Positions 53,505 to 62,574 of a stretch of DNA of 64,000 bases are shown here, one piece after another. Source of the stretch: Streptomyces sp. NBC_01314 (lineage in GTDB: Bacteria > Actinomycetota > Actinomycetes > Streptomycetales > Streptomycetaceae); NCBI RefSeq assembly GCF_041435215.1, contig NZ_CP108394.1:3286001-3350000 (forward strand), read 5' to 3'. A model generated the notes under the pieces. It was not told the origin of the DNA. It saw only the letters and a list, made by a program, of their open reading frames with translations, and made no database searches. The translations under genes and the position numbers were made by a program. Numbering within the stretch: position 1 is the stretch's first letter; every line of letters begins with the position of its first letter.

Positions 53505-54431
53505 CTAATGGGTCTTGTACGTTCTTGCGCCCGCGTCGTTCCTGCGCCCGCGCGCGTCAACCTCGCGCTCGCGGGCGCCGACCCTGCGCTCACTCCCACG
53601 GTCAAAACCGCCCACACGTTCCCGCTGGTACGCGCCCGGAGGCACGCCCACGATCCGGCTGAAGTGGCGGTTGAGATGCGGCTGGTCCGTGAAGCCGACG
53701 GCGACGGCGGCCGCGGCGGGAGCCGTGCCCCGGTCGAGCAGGCCACGGGCCCGGCGGACCCGGGCGTCGGTCAGCCAGGCGTGCGGCGGCATGCCGTAGG
53801 CCGAGCGGAAAGCCCGCAGAAGGGCGAAAGGGCTGATGCCGAGGTCGGCGGCGAGCCGCTCCAGCGTCGGCGGGTCGGTCATCCGCTCCTCGAGCACGGC
53901 ACGCGCGCGTGCCGCGACGGAGGCGCCGGCCGTGCGCACGACACGCTGGGGCAGCGGCCCGCCGTTGAGGCGCAGCAGCCGGGTCACGGCGACCCGCAGC
54001 AGGGTGTCCGCGGCCAGCGCGTTGCCCTCGTCGACGGCCCGCAGCACCTGATGGACGAGGCCCGCCGCGTACGGGTCGTCGAGCACGGGGGTCACGAAGC
54101 CGGGGGTGCCGCGGATCATGGTGGTCTCGGCGGCTATCTCGGCCACCACGTCCGGCGAGGGGTAGACCGCGCCGTACCGCCAGCCCTCGGGCACACCGGC
54201 GCGGCCGGTGTGCGGGGTGTCGGGGTTGACCAGAGCCAGGGCTCCCGGACCCGCGTACTGGTCGGCACCCCCGTGGTGGAACACCTCGACGCCGTCGGTG
54301 ATCGCCGCGATCACGAAGTTCTCATGGGTGTGCCGCACGAACTTCTTCTCGACGTAGCTCGCCCGCAGCAGATCGACGCCGGGCAGATCCGCGTACCGCC
54401 AGTGCCTCGCCCGCTCCCCCGAACCCGCCAT
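53505..54431 (-). CDS. AraC-family transcriptional regulator
   Basis: A 308-residue regulator. The N-terminal AraC-binding cupin (VRHTHENFVIAAITDG, LALVNPDTPHTGRA) senses a small ligand. The C-terminal double HTH is AADLGISPFALLRAFRSAYG and VAVGFTDQPHLNRHFSRIVG followed by PPGAYQRE. It is followed by a ~40-residue Arg-rich tail. The ATG at 54431 is the best start. Because azlC and azlD follow on the same strand, it most likely controls amino acid export, as AraC-type regulators beside azlCD commonly do. Confidence 0.87.
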   Translation of the reverse strand: MAGSGERARHWRYADLPGVDLLRASYVEKKFVRHTHENFVIAAITDGVEVFHHGGADQYAGPGALALVNPDTPHTGRAGVPEGWRYGAVYPSPDVVAEIAAETTMIRGTPGFVTPVLDDPYAAGLVHQVLRAVDEGNALAADTLLRVAVTRLLRLNGGPLPQRVVRTAGASVAARARAVLEERMTDPPTLERLAADLGISPFALLRAFRSAYGMPPHAWLTDARVRRARGLLDRGTAPAAAAVAVGFTDQPHLNRHFSRIVGVPPGAYQRERVGGFDRGSERRVGAREREVDARGRRNDAGARTYKTH

Positions 54432-54567
54432 GTCCCCATTCTGCGTGGTGGGCCGTGCGGGCGCCGAATCCGAGCCCGCCTGCATCTCGGTCACCGGCAA
54501 GCCCGCCCCGCCCGAGCCGTTTCCGCAGGTCCGGGCCATTGTCAGTGGTCGGGTGCAGGATGGGGGC

Positions 54568-57500
54568 ATGGTCAGCTCCGCAGATCGAGCCCTCGACGGC
54601 TTCTCCCCCGCGACCCGCGGCTGGTTCACGGGGGCCTTCTCCGCGCCCACCGCGGCCCAGGCCGGGGCGTGGCGGGCGATCGGCGAGGGCTCGGACGTGC
54701 TGGTGGTCGCCCCGACCGGCTCCGGAAAGACGCTGGCCGCGTTCCTCGCCGCGCTGGACCAGTTGGCGTCGAGCCCGCCCCCGGCCGACCCCCGGAAGCG
54801 CTGCCGGGTGCTGTACGTGTCACCGCTGAAGGCGCTCGCGGTGGACGTGGAGCGGAACCTGCGCAGTCCGCTGACCGGTATCCGCCAGGAGTCGGTGCGC
54901 CTGGGGCTGCCCGAGCCCGAGGTGAAGGTGGGCATCCGCTCCGGGGACACCCCGCCCGCGGAGCGCCGGGCCCTGTCCACACGTCCTCCGGACATCCTGA
55001 TCACCACCCCCGAGTCACTGTTCCTGATGCTGACGTCGGCCACACGCGACGCGCTCACGGGCGTGGAGACGGTGATCCTGGACGAGGTGCACGCGGTCGC
55101 GGGCACCAAGCGCGGCGCCCACCTCGCGCTCTCCCTGGAGCGGCTCGACGAGCTGCTGCCCAGGCCTGCACGGCGTATCGGCCTGTCCGCCACGGTCCGT
55201 CCCGTCGACGAGGTCGCACGCTATCTCTCCCCGAGCCGCAGGGTGGAGATCGTCCAGCCTCCGTCCGGCAAGGAGTTCGACCTGTCGGTGGTCGTGCCGG
55301 TGGAGGATCTGGGCGAACTGGGCGGCTCCCCGGTCGCCGAGGGCAACGAGGGCGCGGAGCGGCCGTCGATCTGGCCGCACGTCGAGGAGCGCATCGCCGA
55401 CCTCGTCCAGGCCCACCGCTCCACGATCGTGTTCGCCAACTCCCGCCGCCTCGCGGAGCGGCTGTGCAACCGGCTCAACGAGATCGCGTACGAGCGGGCC
55501 ACCGGTGTGCCCCTGGACGAGCACCACGCCCCGGCGGAGCTGATGGGAGGCTCGGGCGCGGCCCAGGGAGCGCCCCCGGTCCTCGCCAGGGCCCACCACG
55601 GCTCGGTCTCCAAGGAGCAGCGCGCCCTGGTCGAGGAGGACCTGAAGGCGGGCCGGTTGCCGGCCGTGGTCGCCACCTCCAGCCTCGAGCTGGGCATCGA
55701 CATGGGCGCGGTGGACCTCGTCGTGCAGGTGGAGTCACCGCCCTCGGTCGCTTCCGGCCTGCAGCGCGTGGGCCGTGCCGGACACCAGGTGGGCGCGGTC
55801 TCCAGGGGCGTGTTCTTCCCCAAGTACCGCGGCGACCTGGTCCAGTCGGCGGTGGTCACCGAGCGGATGCGCAGCGGCTCCATCGAGTCCATGAGGATCC
55901 CCGGCAACCCCCTGGACGTCCTGGCGCAGCAGATCGTCGCCATGACCTCGATGGACACCTGGCAGTTCGACGACCTCCTCGCCACCGTCCGCCGCGCCGC
56001 GCCCTTCGCCTCGCTCCCCGAGTCCGCGTTCACGGCCGTCCTCGACATGCTCGCGGGCCGCTATCCGTCCGACGCCTTCGCGGAGCTGCGCCCGCGCGTG
56101 GTGTGGGACCGGGTCGCGGGCACGATCACAGGACGGCCGGGCACCCAGCGCCTCGCGGTCACCTCCGGGGGCACGATCCCGGACCGCGGCCTCTTCGGGG
56201 TCTTCCTCGCGGGCTCCGACCCCAAGAAGGGCGGCGGCCGGGTCGGCGAGCTCGACGAGGAGATGGTGTACGAGTCCCGGGTCGGGGATGTCTTCACCCT
56301 CGGCACCAGTTCCTGGCGCATCGAGGACATCACCCGCGACCGGGTGCTGGTCTCCCCCGCGCCGGGCGTCCCGGGTCGTCTGCCCTTCTGGAAGGGCGAC
56401 CAGCTCGGCCGCCCGCTCGAACTGGGCCGCGCGGTCGGCGCGTTCCTGCGCGAGGTGGGCTCCCTGTCCGAGGAGGACGCCCGGCTGCGCCTGCTGGCCG
56501 CCGGACTCGACGCGTGGGCCGCCGACAACGTCCTCTCCTACCTGGCCGAACAGCGCGAGGCCTGCGGACACGTCCCCGACGACCGCACGATCGTCGTCGA
56601 ACGCTTCCGCGACGAGCTGGGCGACTGGCGGGTCGTCGTCCACTCCCCCTTCGGCGCCCAGGTCCACGCCCCCTGGGCTCTCGCCCTCGGCGCGAAGCTC
56701 TCCGAGCGGTACGGCATGGACGCCCAGGTCATGCACGCCGACGACGGCATCGTCCTGCGCCTGCCCGACGCCGACCTGATGGGCCTGGACCTGCTCGACA
56801 TGGAGCCCATGAAGGCGGGCACGGAATACGACGCCGAGCAGGCCCCGATCGGCGCGGCCGACGTCGCCTTCGACAAGGGCGAGGTCGACCAGATCGTCAC
56901 CGACCAGGTGGGCGGCTCGGCGCTGTTCGCGTCCCGCTTCCGCGAGTGCGCCGCCCGCGCGCTCCTACTGCCCCGCCGCAGCCCGGGCAAGCGCACGCCA
57001 CTGTGGCAGCAGCGCCAGCGCGCGGCCCAACTACTGCAGGTGGCGAGCGAGTTCGGCTCGTTCCCGATCGTCCTGGAGGCGGTCCGCGAATGCCTCCAGG
57101 ACGTCTTCGACGTCCCGGGTCTCGCCGAGCTGATGGGCGACATCGAGTCCCGCAAGGTCCGCCTCGTCGAGGTCACCACCCCGGAGCCCTCGCCCTTCGC
57201 CCGCTCACTCCTCTTCGGATACGTCGCCCAGTTCCTGTACGAGGGGGACTCCCCGCTCGCCGAGCGCCGCGCCGCCGCCCTGTCGCTGGACTCCCGTCTG
57301 CTGGCCGAGCTGTTGGGCCAGGCGGAGCTGCGCGAGCTGCTCGACGCCGAGGTGCTGACGGAGTTGGAGCGGGAGCTCCAGTGGCTCACCGAGGACCGCC
57401 GCGTCAAGGACGCCGAAGGTGTCGCGGACCTGCTCCGGCTCCTCGGCCCTCTCACGGACGCCGAGTTGGCCGAGCGCGGCGCCGAGCCACAGTGGGCGCG

Positions 57501-59526
57501 GGAGCTGGCCGGGGCCCGCCGCATCATCCGGGTGCGGGTCGCCGGCACCGACCACTGGACGGCGATCGAGGACGCGGGACGGCTGCGCGACGCGCTCGGC
57601 ACAGCCCTGCCGGTCGGCGTCCCGGAAGCCTTCACGGAGCCGGTCAAGGACCCGCTCGGCGACCTCATGGCCCGTTACGCCCGCACGCACGGCCCGTTCA
57701 CCTCGGCCACGGCCGCCGCGCGCTTCGGCCTCGGTGTGGCCGTCACGGACGGGGCGCTCCACCGACTGGCGGCGAACGGCCGTGTCGTGCAGGGCGAGTT
57801 CCACCCGGCGGGCATCGGCCAGGAGTGGTGCGACGCGGCCGTACTGCGCCGCCTGCGCCGCCGCTCGCTGGCAGCGCTGCGGCAGGAGCTGGAGCCGGTA
57901 CCGCCCGCCGCGCTCGCCCAGTTCCTGCCGCAGTGGCAGCACGTGGGCGGGGGGCACGGGCTGCGGGGCATCGACGGACTGGTGCGCGCGATCGAGCAGG
58001 TGCAGGGCGCCTCCGTGCCCGCCTCCGCCCTGGAGAAGCTGGTCCTGCCCTCCCGGGTCGCCCACTACAGCCCCGCGATGCTCGACGAACTCACCGCGGC
58101 CGGCGAGGTTGTCTGGGCGGGCGCCGGAGCTCTCCCCGGCAAGGACGGCTGGGTCTCGCTGTACCTGGCGGACACGGCCCCGCTCCTCCTCCCGCCCCCG
58201 CACCCCCTGGAGCTGACCGCGCTCCACGAGTCGGTCCTGACCACTCTCTCCGGCGGCTACGGCCTCTTCTTCCGCCAGATCTCCGACCAGGTCCGCGCGA
58301 CCACCCACCCCGACGTCACCGATCCCCAACTGGCGGACGCCGTCTGGGACCTGGCCTGGTCGGGCCGCCTCACCAACGACACACTCACCCCCATGCGCTC
58401 CCTCCTGGGCTCGGGCCGCACCGCGGGCTCCACCGCCCACCGCGCCAAGCGCACGGTCCCGCGCGGCCGGTACGGCTCCCTGAGCGCCGCCGCACGCCCC
58501 CAGTCGCGTACGGGCCCACCCACGGTCGCCGGCCGTTGGTCCCTCCTCCCCGCCCACGAGCCCGACCTCACCGTCCGAGCCCACGCCCTGGCCCGCACCC
58601 TCCTCGACCGCCACGGTGTGGTGACCCGGGGTGCCGTGGCCGCCGAAGGCGTCCAGGGCGGCTTCTCCGCCGTCTACCGCGTCCTGTCCGTCTTCGAGGA
58701 GAGCGGCCAGGCCCGCCGTGGCTACGTCGTCGAGGGTCTGGGCGCCGCCCAGTTCGCGATGGACGGCGCAGTGGACCGCCTACGCGCGGTGTCCAACGCC
58801 CGCGAACGAAACGAGCCCCTGCCGAGCCCCGCCCCCAACGGCTCTGCCAAAGGCCCGGGCACGGCCCCCGCCCTCGCCCCCGCCTCCTGGGACGACTTCC
58901 CTGACGACCCGGGCCTCCACGGCCCGGGCCGCGACGATTCCTCTGCCCCCACTGCCCCCTTCGTCTCCGCCTCTCCGGCCGAGTTCGGCACCGACCCCCA
59001 CGGCGAGCACAGCGCATACGGCCGAGGGGGCCCGTACAGCGACGGCGGCCCCGACGGCCGCAGCGGGCCGTACGGCCGCCCCGGCCCTCACGCCCCAACC
59101 GGCCACGACCCGCACCGCACGCGCACCCCAGCCTCCCCCCGAGCCGTCGTCCTGGCCGCCGCCGACCCCGCGAACGCCTACGGCGCCGCCCTTCCCTGGC
59201 CCGAGCCGCCCACCGAAGCCGGACACAAACCGGGCCGCAAGGCGGGCTCCCTGGTTGTCCTGGTCGACGGCGAGCTGACCGTCTACATGGAGCGCGGCGG
59301 CAAGACCCTGCTGGCCTGGCCCGCCGACCGGGACGCCGGACCCATGGACGACCCCCGCCTCCGCCCGGCCGCCGAAGCCCTGGCCGCAGCGGCACGCGCG
59401 GGCTCCCTCGGCACGGTCACGGTGGAGCGCGTGAACGGCACTTCCGCCCTCACCTCTCCCCACGGCCCCCTCCTGGAAGCAGCAGGCTTCATCGCGACAC
59501 CACGCGGCCTTCGTATCCGCGCATGA
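54568..59526 (+). CDS. lhr: Large helicase-related protein Lhr
   Basis: Lhr is a DNA-repair helicase of superfamily 2 that translocates 3'-5' on single-stranded DNA. Of 1,652 residues, the N-terminal ~850 form the helicase core: Walker A VVAPTGSGKTLAAF near residue 50, DEVH box VILDEVHAVAG, SAT motif LSATVRPVDEV, and RVGRAGHQVG. The Lhr-specific winged-helix and C-terminal domains follow. Between about residues 1410 and 1530 (58797-59170) lies a Pro/Gly/Ala/Ser/His-rich low-complexity insert that compact Lhr proteins are not expected to have. The ATG at 54568 follows AGGATGGGGG. It diverges from the araC gene, and the Nei-type glycosylase gene follows on the same strand, forming a repair gene pair. 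Confidence 0.94.
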   Translation: MVSSADRALDGFSPATRGWFTGAFSAPTAAQAGAWRAIGEGSDVLVVAPTGSGKTLAAFLAALDQLASSPPPADPRKRCRVLYVSPLKALAVDVERNLRSPLTGIRQESVRLGLPEPEVKVGIRSGDTPPAERRALSTRPPDILITTPESLFLMLTSATRDALTGVETVILDEVHAVAGTKRGAHLALSLERLDELLPRPARRIGLSATVRPVDEVARYLSPSRRVEIVQPPSGKEFDLSVVVPVEDLGELGGSPVAEGNEGAERPSIWPHVEERIADLVQAHRSTIVFANSRRLAERLCNRLNEIAYERATGVPLDEHHAPAELMGGSGAAQGAPPVLARAHHGSVSKEQRALVEEDLKAGRLPAVVATSSLELGIDMGAVDLVVQVESPPSVASGLQRVGRAGHQVGAVSRGVFFPKYRGDLVQSAVVTERMRSGSIESMRIPGNPLDVLAQQIVAMTSMDTWQFDDLLATVRRAAPFASLPESAFTAVLDMLAGRYPSDAFAELRPRVVWDRVAGTITGRPGTQRLAVTSGGTIPDRGLFGVFLAGSDPKKGGGRVGELDEEMVYESRVGDVFTLGTSSWRIEDITRDRVLVSPAPGVPGRLPFWKGDQLGRPLELGRAVGAFLREVGSLSEEDARLRLLAAGLDAWAADNVLSYLAEQREACGHVPDDRTIVVERFRDELGDWRVVVHSPFGAQVHAPWALALGAKLSERYGMDAQVMHADDGIVLRLPDADLMGLDLLDMEPMKAGTEYDAEQAPIGAADVAFDKGEVDQIVTDQVGGSALFASRFRECAARALLLPRRSPGKRTPLWQQRQRAAQLLQVASEFGSFPIVLEAVRECLQDVFDVPGLAELMGDIESRKVRLVEVTTPEPSPFARSLLFGYVAQFLYEGDSPLAERRAAALSLDSRLLAELLGQAELRELLDAEVLTELERELQWLTEDRRVKDAEGVADLLRLLGPLTDAELAERGAEPQWARELAGARRIIRVRVAGTDHWTAIEDAGRLRDALGTALPVGVPEAFTEPVKDPLGDLMARYARTHGPFTSATAAARFGLGVAVTDGALHRLAANGRVVQGEFHPAGIGQEWCDAAVLRRLRRRSLAALRQELEPVPPAALAQFLPQWQHVGGGHGLRGIDGLVRAIEQVQGASVPASALEKLVLPSRVAHYSPAMLDELTAAGEVVWAGAGALPGKDGWVSLYLADTAPLLLPPPHPLELTALHESVLTTLSGGYGLFFRQISDQVRATTHPDVTDPQLADAVWDLAWSGRLTNDTLTPMRSLLGSGRTAGSTAHRAKRTVPRGRYGSLSAAARPQSRTGPPTVAGRWSLLPAHEPDLTVRAHALARTLLDRHGVVTRGAVAAEGVQGGFSAVYRVLSVFEESGQARRGYVVEGLGAAQFAMDGAVDRLRAVSNARERNEPLPSPAPNGSAKGPGTAPALAPASWDDFPDDPGLHGPGRDDSSAPTAPFVSASPAEFGTDPHGEHSAYGRGGPYSDGGPDGRSGPYGRPGPHAPTGHDPHRTRTPASPRAVVLAAADPANAYGAALPWPEPPTEAGHKPGRKAGSLVVLVDGELTVYMERGGKTLLAWPADRDAGPMDDPRLRPAAEALAAAARAGSLGTVTVERVNGTSALTSPHGPLLEAAGFIATPRGLRIRA

Positions 59527-59561
59527 TCACCGAGCAACGGGCCACCACAGCCCAGGCCCGT

Positions 59562-59636
59562 CATCAGGAGCGCGGGGAACCACGCGCCCAGCCACCCAAG
59601 AACCGGCACCCACGCAGCCGCACCCGCACCCGCCGG
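59562..59636. repeat. Interspersed GC-rich repeat, copy C
   Basis: In + orientation: CATCAGGAGCGCGGGGAACC, ACGCGCCCAGCCACCCAAGA, then ACCGGCACCCACGCAGCCGC and CACCCGC. It shares AGCGCGGGGAAC...CGCG..CAGCCAC with copies A and B. It fills most of the gap between lhr and the glycosylase gene. Confidence 0.55.
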
Positions 59637-59696
59637 CCCATCGCCCGCACCCGAGCCAGGGGGCGCCCCGCACCGAACCCATGCCACGCTTGACCC

Positions 59697-60545
59697 ATGC
59701 CCGAAGGTGACACCGTCTGGCAAGCGGCGAGACGACTCCACACCGCCCTCGCCGACAAGGTGCTGTCCCGCTCCGACCTACGCGTACCGAAATACGCCAC
59801 GGCCGGCCTCACCGGCCGCACCGTCCTGGACGTGACCCCCCGCGGCAAGCACCTCCTCACCCGCATCGAAGGCGGCCTGACCCTCCACTCGCACCTGCGG
59901 ATGGAGGGGTCCTGGAAGGTGTACGCCAACGGCGAGCGCTGGCGCGGCGGCCCGGCGCACCAGATCCGCGCGATCCTGGGCAACACCGACCTCACGGCCG
60001 TCGGCTACCGCCTCCCCGTACTGGAGCTGATCCGCACCACCGACGAACACCGCGCCGTCGGCCACCTCGGTCCCGACCTGCTCGGCCCGGACTGGGACCC
60101 CGACCGGGCCCTCACCAACCTCCTGAGCGACCCCGCCCGCGCCCTCGGCGAGGCGCTCCTGGACCAGCGCAATCTCGCCGGTATCGGCAATGTCTACAAG
60201 AGCGAGCTCTGCTTCCTGCTCCGGGTCACCCCCTGGCTCCCCGTCGGCGCCCTCCCGGAGGACCTCGCCGCCCGGCTGCCCGCCCTCGCCAAGAAACTCC
60301 TCGAAGCCAACCGCGACCGCCCGATCCGCAGCACGACAGGCCACCGCCACCACGACCTGTTCGTGTACGGCCGGGCCCCCCGCCCCTGCCTGCGCTGCCA
60401 CACCCCCGTCCGCGCGGCCGACCAGGGCGACGGCTCCCGCGAACGCCCCACCTACTGGTGCCCCACCTGCCAGCCTGGCCCGGCACCGGCAACCGCCGGA
60501 ACACCCCGCCGAAACGCCCGAGTTCAACGCCGCCCACCCAATTGA
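59697..60545 (+). CDS. nei2: Fpg/Nei-family DNA glycosylase (endonuclease VIII type)
   Basis: A 282-residue DNA glycosylase/AP lyase that removes oxidised bases. The catalytic Pro1-Glu2 follow the initiator Met (MPEGDTVWQAARRLH). The H2TH region is LLDQRNLAGIGNVYKSELC, and the zinc finger is CLRCHTP and WCPTC (four Cys). The start GDTVWQAA and overall size fit the actinobacterial Nei2 group rather than MutM. The C-terminal ~25 residues are an Arg/Pro-rich tail. It probably forms a repair pair with lhr. Its stop lies inside the palindromic promoter of the next gene. Confidence 0.92.
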   Translation: MPEGDTVWQAARRLHTALADKVLSRSDLRVPKYATAGLTGRTVLDVTPRGKHLLTRIEGGLTLHSHLRMEGSWKVYANGERWRGGPAHQIRAILGNTDLTAVGYRLPVLELIRTTDEHRAVGHLGPDLLGPDWDPDRALTNLLSDPARALGEALLDQRNLAGIGNVYKSELCFLLRVTPWLPVGALPEDLAARLPALAKKLLEANRDRPIRSTTGHRHHDLFVYGRAPRPCLRCHTPVRAADQGDGSRERPTYWCPTCQPGPAPATAGTPRRNARVQRRPPN

Positions 60546-60571
60546 CGGACCGTCAGAAACGCTCGTACCGT
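60542..60571 (+). promoter_or_regulatory. Candidate leaderless promoter with operator palindrome
   Basis: TTGACG (60542-60547), 18 bp, TACCGT (60566-60571); the expected transcription start falls on or next to the ATG at 60578, so the mRNA would be leaderless, and no ribosome-binding site is seen. TGACGG-A-CCGTCA (60543-60555) is a 13-bp perfect palindrome covering the -35 and the stop of the glycosylase gene, a typical repressor-site arrangement. Confidence 0.5.
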
Positions 60572-60577
60572 CACCTC

Positions 60578-61342
60578 ATGCCCATCCCGGCGTACGACCT
60601 CACCGGCCGCACCGCGTTCGTCACCGGCGCCGGCAGCGGTATCGGCCGCGCCTCGGCCGTCCTGCTCGCCGAGGCGGGCGCGACGGTGCACTGCGCGGAC
60701 CGCAACGCGCAGGGCCTGCACGAGACGGCGACCCTCATCAAGGCCAGGAACGGTATCGCCCGCACCCACCACCTCGACGTCACCGACCGCGCCCAGCTCA
60801 CACAGGCCGTGGCCGCGTGCGAGCGGCTCGATGTGATGGCGGCGATCGCCGGAATCATGCACAGCAGCCCGGTACTGGAGACCCTGGACGAGGATCTCGA
60901 ACGGGTGTGGAGCGTCAACTTCAAAGGTGTGCTCCACGCCTGCCAGGCAGCGGCCCGCCGGATGATCGCCGACAAGACGCGGGGCAGCATCGTCACCATG
61001 GCCTCCGGCGCCGTCGACACCGGCGGCCCGGGACTGCTCTGCTACGGCGTGACCAAGGCGGCGGTGGTCCAGCTGACGAAGACCCTGGCGACCGAGGTCG
61101 GCCCGCACGGCATCCGCGTCAACGCGGTGGCCCCGGGCTGGATCCGTACGCCCATGACCGACCGCCACGACGGCGAGGCACAGGCGCGGACGGAGTCCTT
61201 CATGGCCCGGCTGTCACCGCTGAGCCGGGTCGGCGAGCCCGACGACATCGCCCACGCCGTGCTGCACCTCGCCTCCGACGCCTCGGCGTTCACGACGGGC
61301 CAGATCCTCCGTCCGAACGGCGGGGTGGCCATGCCCTGGTGA
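60578..61342 (+). CDS. Short-chain dehydrogenase/reductase
   Basis: A 254-residue classical SDR. The cofactor motif is TGAGSGIGRA and the active-site region is SIVTMASGAVD followed by CYGVTKAAV (Ser-Tyr-x-x-x-Lys); the C-terminal RVNAVAPGWIRTPM is typical. HCADRN after strand 2 (Asp) suggests NAD(H) preference. The substrate is unknown; sequence alone cannot separate FabG-like from sugar- or steroid-type SDRs. It is probably transcribed from its own leaderless promoter under control of an unidentified repressor. It converges with a small membrane-protein gene and overlaps its 3' end by ~50 bp. Confidence 0.87.
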   Translation: MPIPAYDLTGRTAFVTGAGSGIGRASAVLLAEAGATVHCADRNAQGLHETATLIKARNGIARTHHLDVTDRAQLTQAVAACERLDVMAAIAGIMHSSPVLETLDEDLERVWSVNFKGVLHACQAAARRMIADKTRGSIVTMASGAVDTGGPGLLCYGVTKAAVVQLTKTLATEVGPHGIRVNAVAPGWIRTPMTDRHDGEAQARTESFMARLSPLSRVGEPDDIAHAVLHLASDASAFTTGQILRPNGGVAMPW

Positions 61343-61583
61343 CCGCGGCCCCCACCGCGCCCTCCAGAACCGGGCCACCCCCCGCGCCCCCTGACGCGTC
61401 CCCCGACCGTCCGTGTGCCCGCCCCTTCGGCACGCAGTGCACAGGCAGAAGGCTCAACCCCCACCCCCCGGCCGCGACCGCCCCCTCCACCGCGCCGGCA
61501 TCCGGCGCCAGCGCGAGCCGCAGCACACCCCACCACCACAACGCACCGAGCCCCAGAGCCGCCCCCCAGCGAACTATCCGCAT
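61290..61583 (-). CDS. Small hydrophobic protein, function unknown
   Basis: A 97-residue frame starting MRIVRWGAALGLGALWWWGV, a single helix that may be a signal anchor, followed by LPVHCVPKGRAHGRSG. The C-terminal half is low-complexity and may read as coding only because of base composition. The ATG at 61583 has GGAGG 8 nt upstream, which supports translation. Its 3' end overlaps the SDR gene by ~50 bp in convergent orientation. Treated as a probable but unproven gene. Confidence 0.5.
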   Translation of the reverse strand: MRIVRWGAALGLGALWWWGVLRLALAPDAGAVEGAVAAGGWGLSLLPVHCVPKGRAHGRSGDASGGAGGGPVLEGAVGAAVTRAWPPRRSDGGSGPS

Positions 61584-61702
61584 GGCCGCCACCTCCAAGG
61601 CCTCCGGGCCCCCAGAACGACGCTAGACGGCTCTCGTCACGGCCGGAGAGGGCGCACCACCGGCACAGGGACGCACGGCCCCCTCACAAGGACCGCATCC
61701 AT

Positions 61703-61723
61703 GGGGCGCGTGATGCGCGCCCC
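61703..61723 (-). terminator. Hairpin downstream of the Dps gene
   Basis: GGGGCGCG, loop TGATG, CGCGCCCC: an 8-bp stem about 115 nt beyond the dpsB stop. The rest of 61584-61837 shows no gene. Confidence 0.45.
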
Positions 61724-61837
61724 GCAGCCGCTCACCGCCCTCCTCACGCCCCCCGCCGCACCCACCGGCCAGGGGGCGCACAGCCCGCCGGTCACAAGGT
61801 GTGCGGAAGGCCGGCACGCGCTCGCGTCCGCCGCGCG

Positions 61838-62308
61838 CTACCCGTTCTCCGCCTGGAACATCCAGTGGTGCTTCTCGAGGTCCGCCGTGATCCCGATGAA
61901 GATGTCCTGGCTCACCGGATCCGCCGCCGCGGTGCTCTCCACCCGCGTCCGCATCCGGGTGATCACCGAGCCGAGCGCCTCCACCAGGGTCCCCACCGCG
62001 TCCGCGTCCTTGACCCAGCCGTCCGGGGCCGAGCCGATACCGCTGCTCCCGGCCACCGTCCCGGCCCGCCCGTCCGGGGAGACACCGAGGGTGGAGGCGC
62101 GTTCGGCGACCGTGTCGGAGTGCAGCCGGGCGGTGTCCACGACCTCGTCGAGCTGCAGATGGACCGAGCGGAAGCGCGGCCCGACCACGTTCCAGTGGAT
62201 CTGCTTGGCCACGAGGGAGAGGTCGACGAGATCGACGAGGGCACCCTGCAGCGCCTCGGAGACGGTCCTGAGATCGACCTCGGACAGCGGGCTCTTCACC
62301 ACGTACAT
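61838..62308 (-). CDS. dpsB: Dps-family mini-ferritin
   Basis: A 156-residue Dps protein, which oxidises and stores iron and protects and condenses DNA under stress. The ferroxidase signature is AKQIHWNVVGPRFRSVHLQL followed by DEVVD, giving the His, Asp and Glu ligands at the dimer interface. The start MYVVKSPLSEVDLRTV (ATG 62308, GGAG 8 nt upstream) and short N-terminus fit DpsB-type rather than DpsA, which has a long tail; the symbol rests on synteny with S. coelicolor and is less certain than the family. It is monocistronic, downstream of clgR and separated from it by a terminator. Confidence 0.88.
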   Translation of the reverse strand: MYVVKSPLSEVDLRTVSEALQGALVDLVDLSLVAKQIHWNVVGPRFRSVHLQLDEVVDTARLHSDTVAERASTLGVSPDGRAGTVAGSSGIGSAPDGWVKDADAVGTLVEALGSVITRMRTRVESTAAADPVSQDIFIGITADLEKHHWMFQAENG

Positions 62309-62461
62309 CAGCGCAGCTCCGGATTCTTGAGACGACCGTACGACCCCGTGCGCCCGCACGAACGAACGAGTCGCGCGCACGTCCCCGTTCCGCTCCTCCA
62401 CCATGACCGCACACCACCACCCCGGCAAACGGGAGCGCAGCCCGCTCTGCCGGCGCAACAC

Positions 62462-62512
62462 AAAAGCCCCGGCCGGCACCCCCAGGTCTCCCTGGAGGCC
62501 CCGCCCGGGGCT
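62462..62512 (-). terminator. Terminator downstream of clgR
   Basis: AGCCCCGG (62465-62472) pairs with CCGGGGCT (62505-62512); inside is a second stem, CCAGG/CCTGG. On the minus strand the outer stem is followed by TTTTGTG, an intrinsic-terminator T-run. Confidence 0.75.
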
Positions 62513-62574
62513 CCCGCTTCGCTTCTACTTCTTCACCGGCGCGTGCCGGACCTCACACAGACACTCGCGGCACA

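Noticed and set aside
53196..58904. Plus-strand open frame of 1,902 codons
   Set aside because: It crosses azlC, araC and lhr in the wrong frame or strand and has no recognisable domain.
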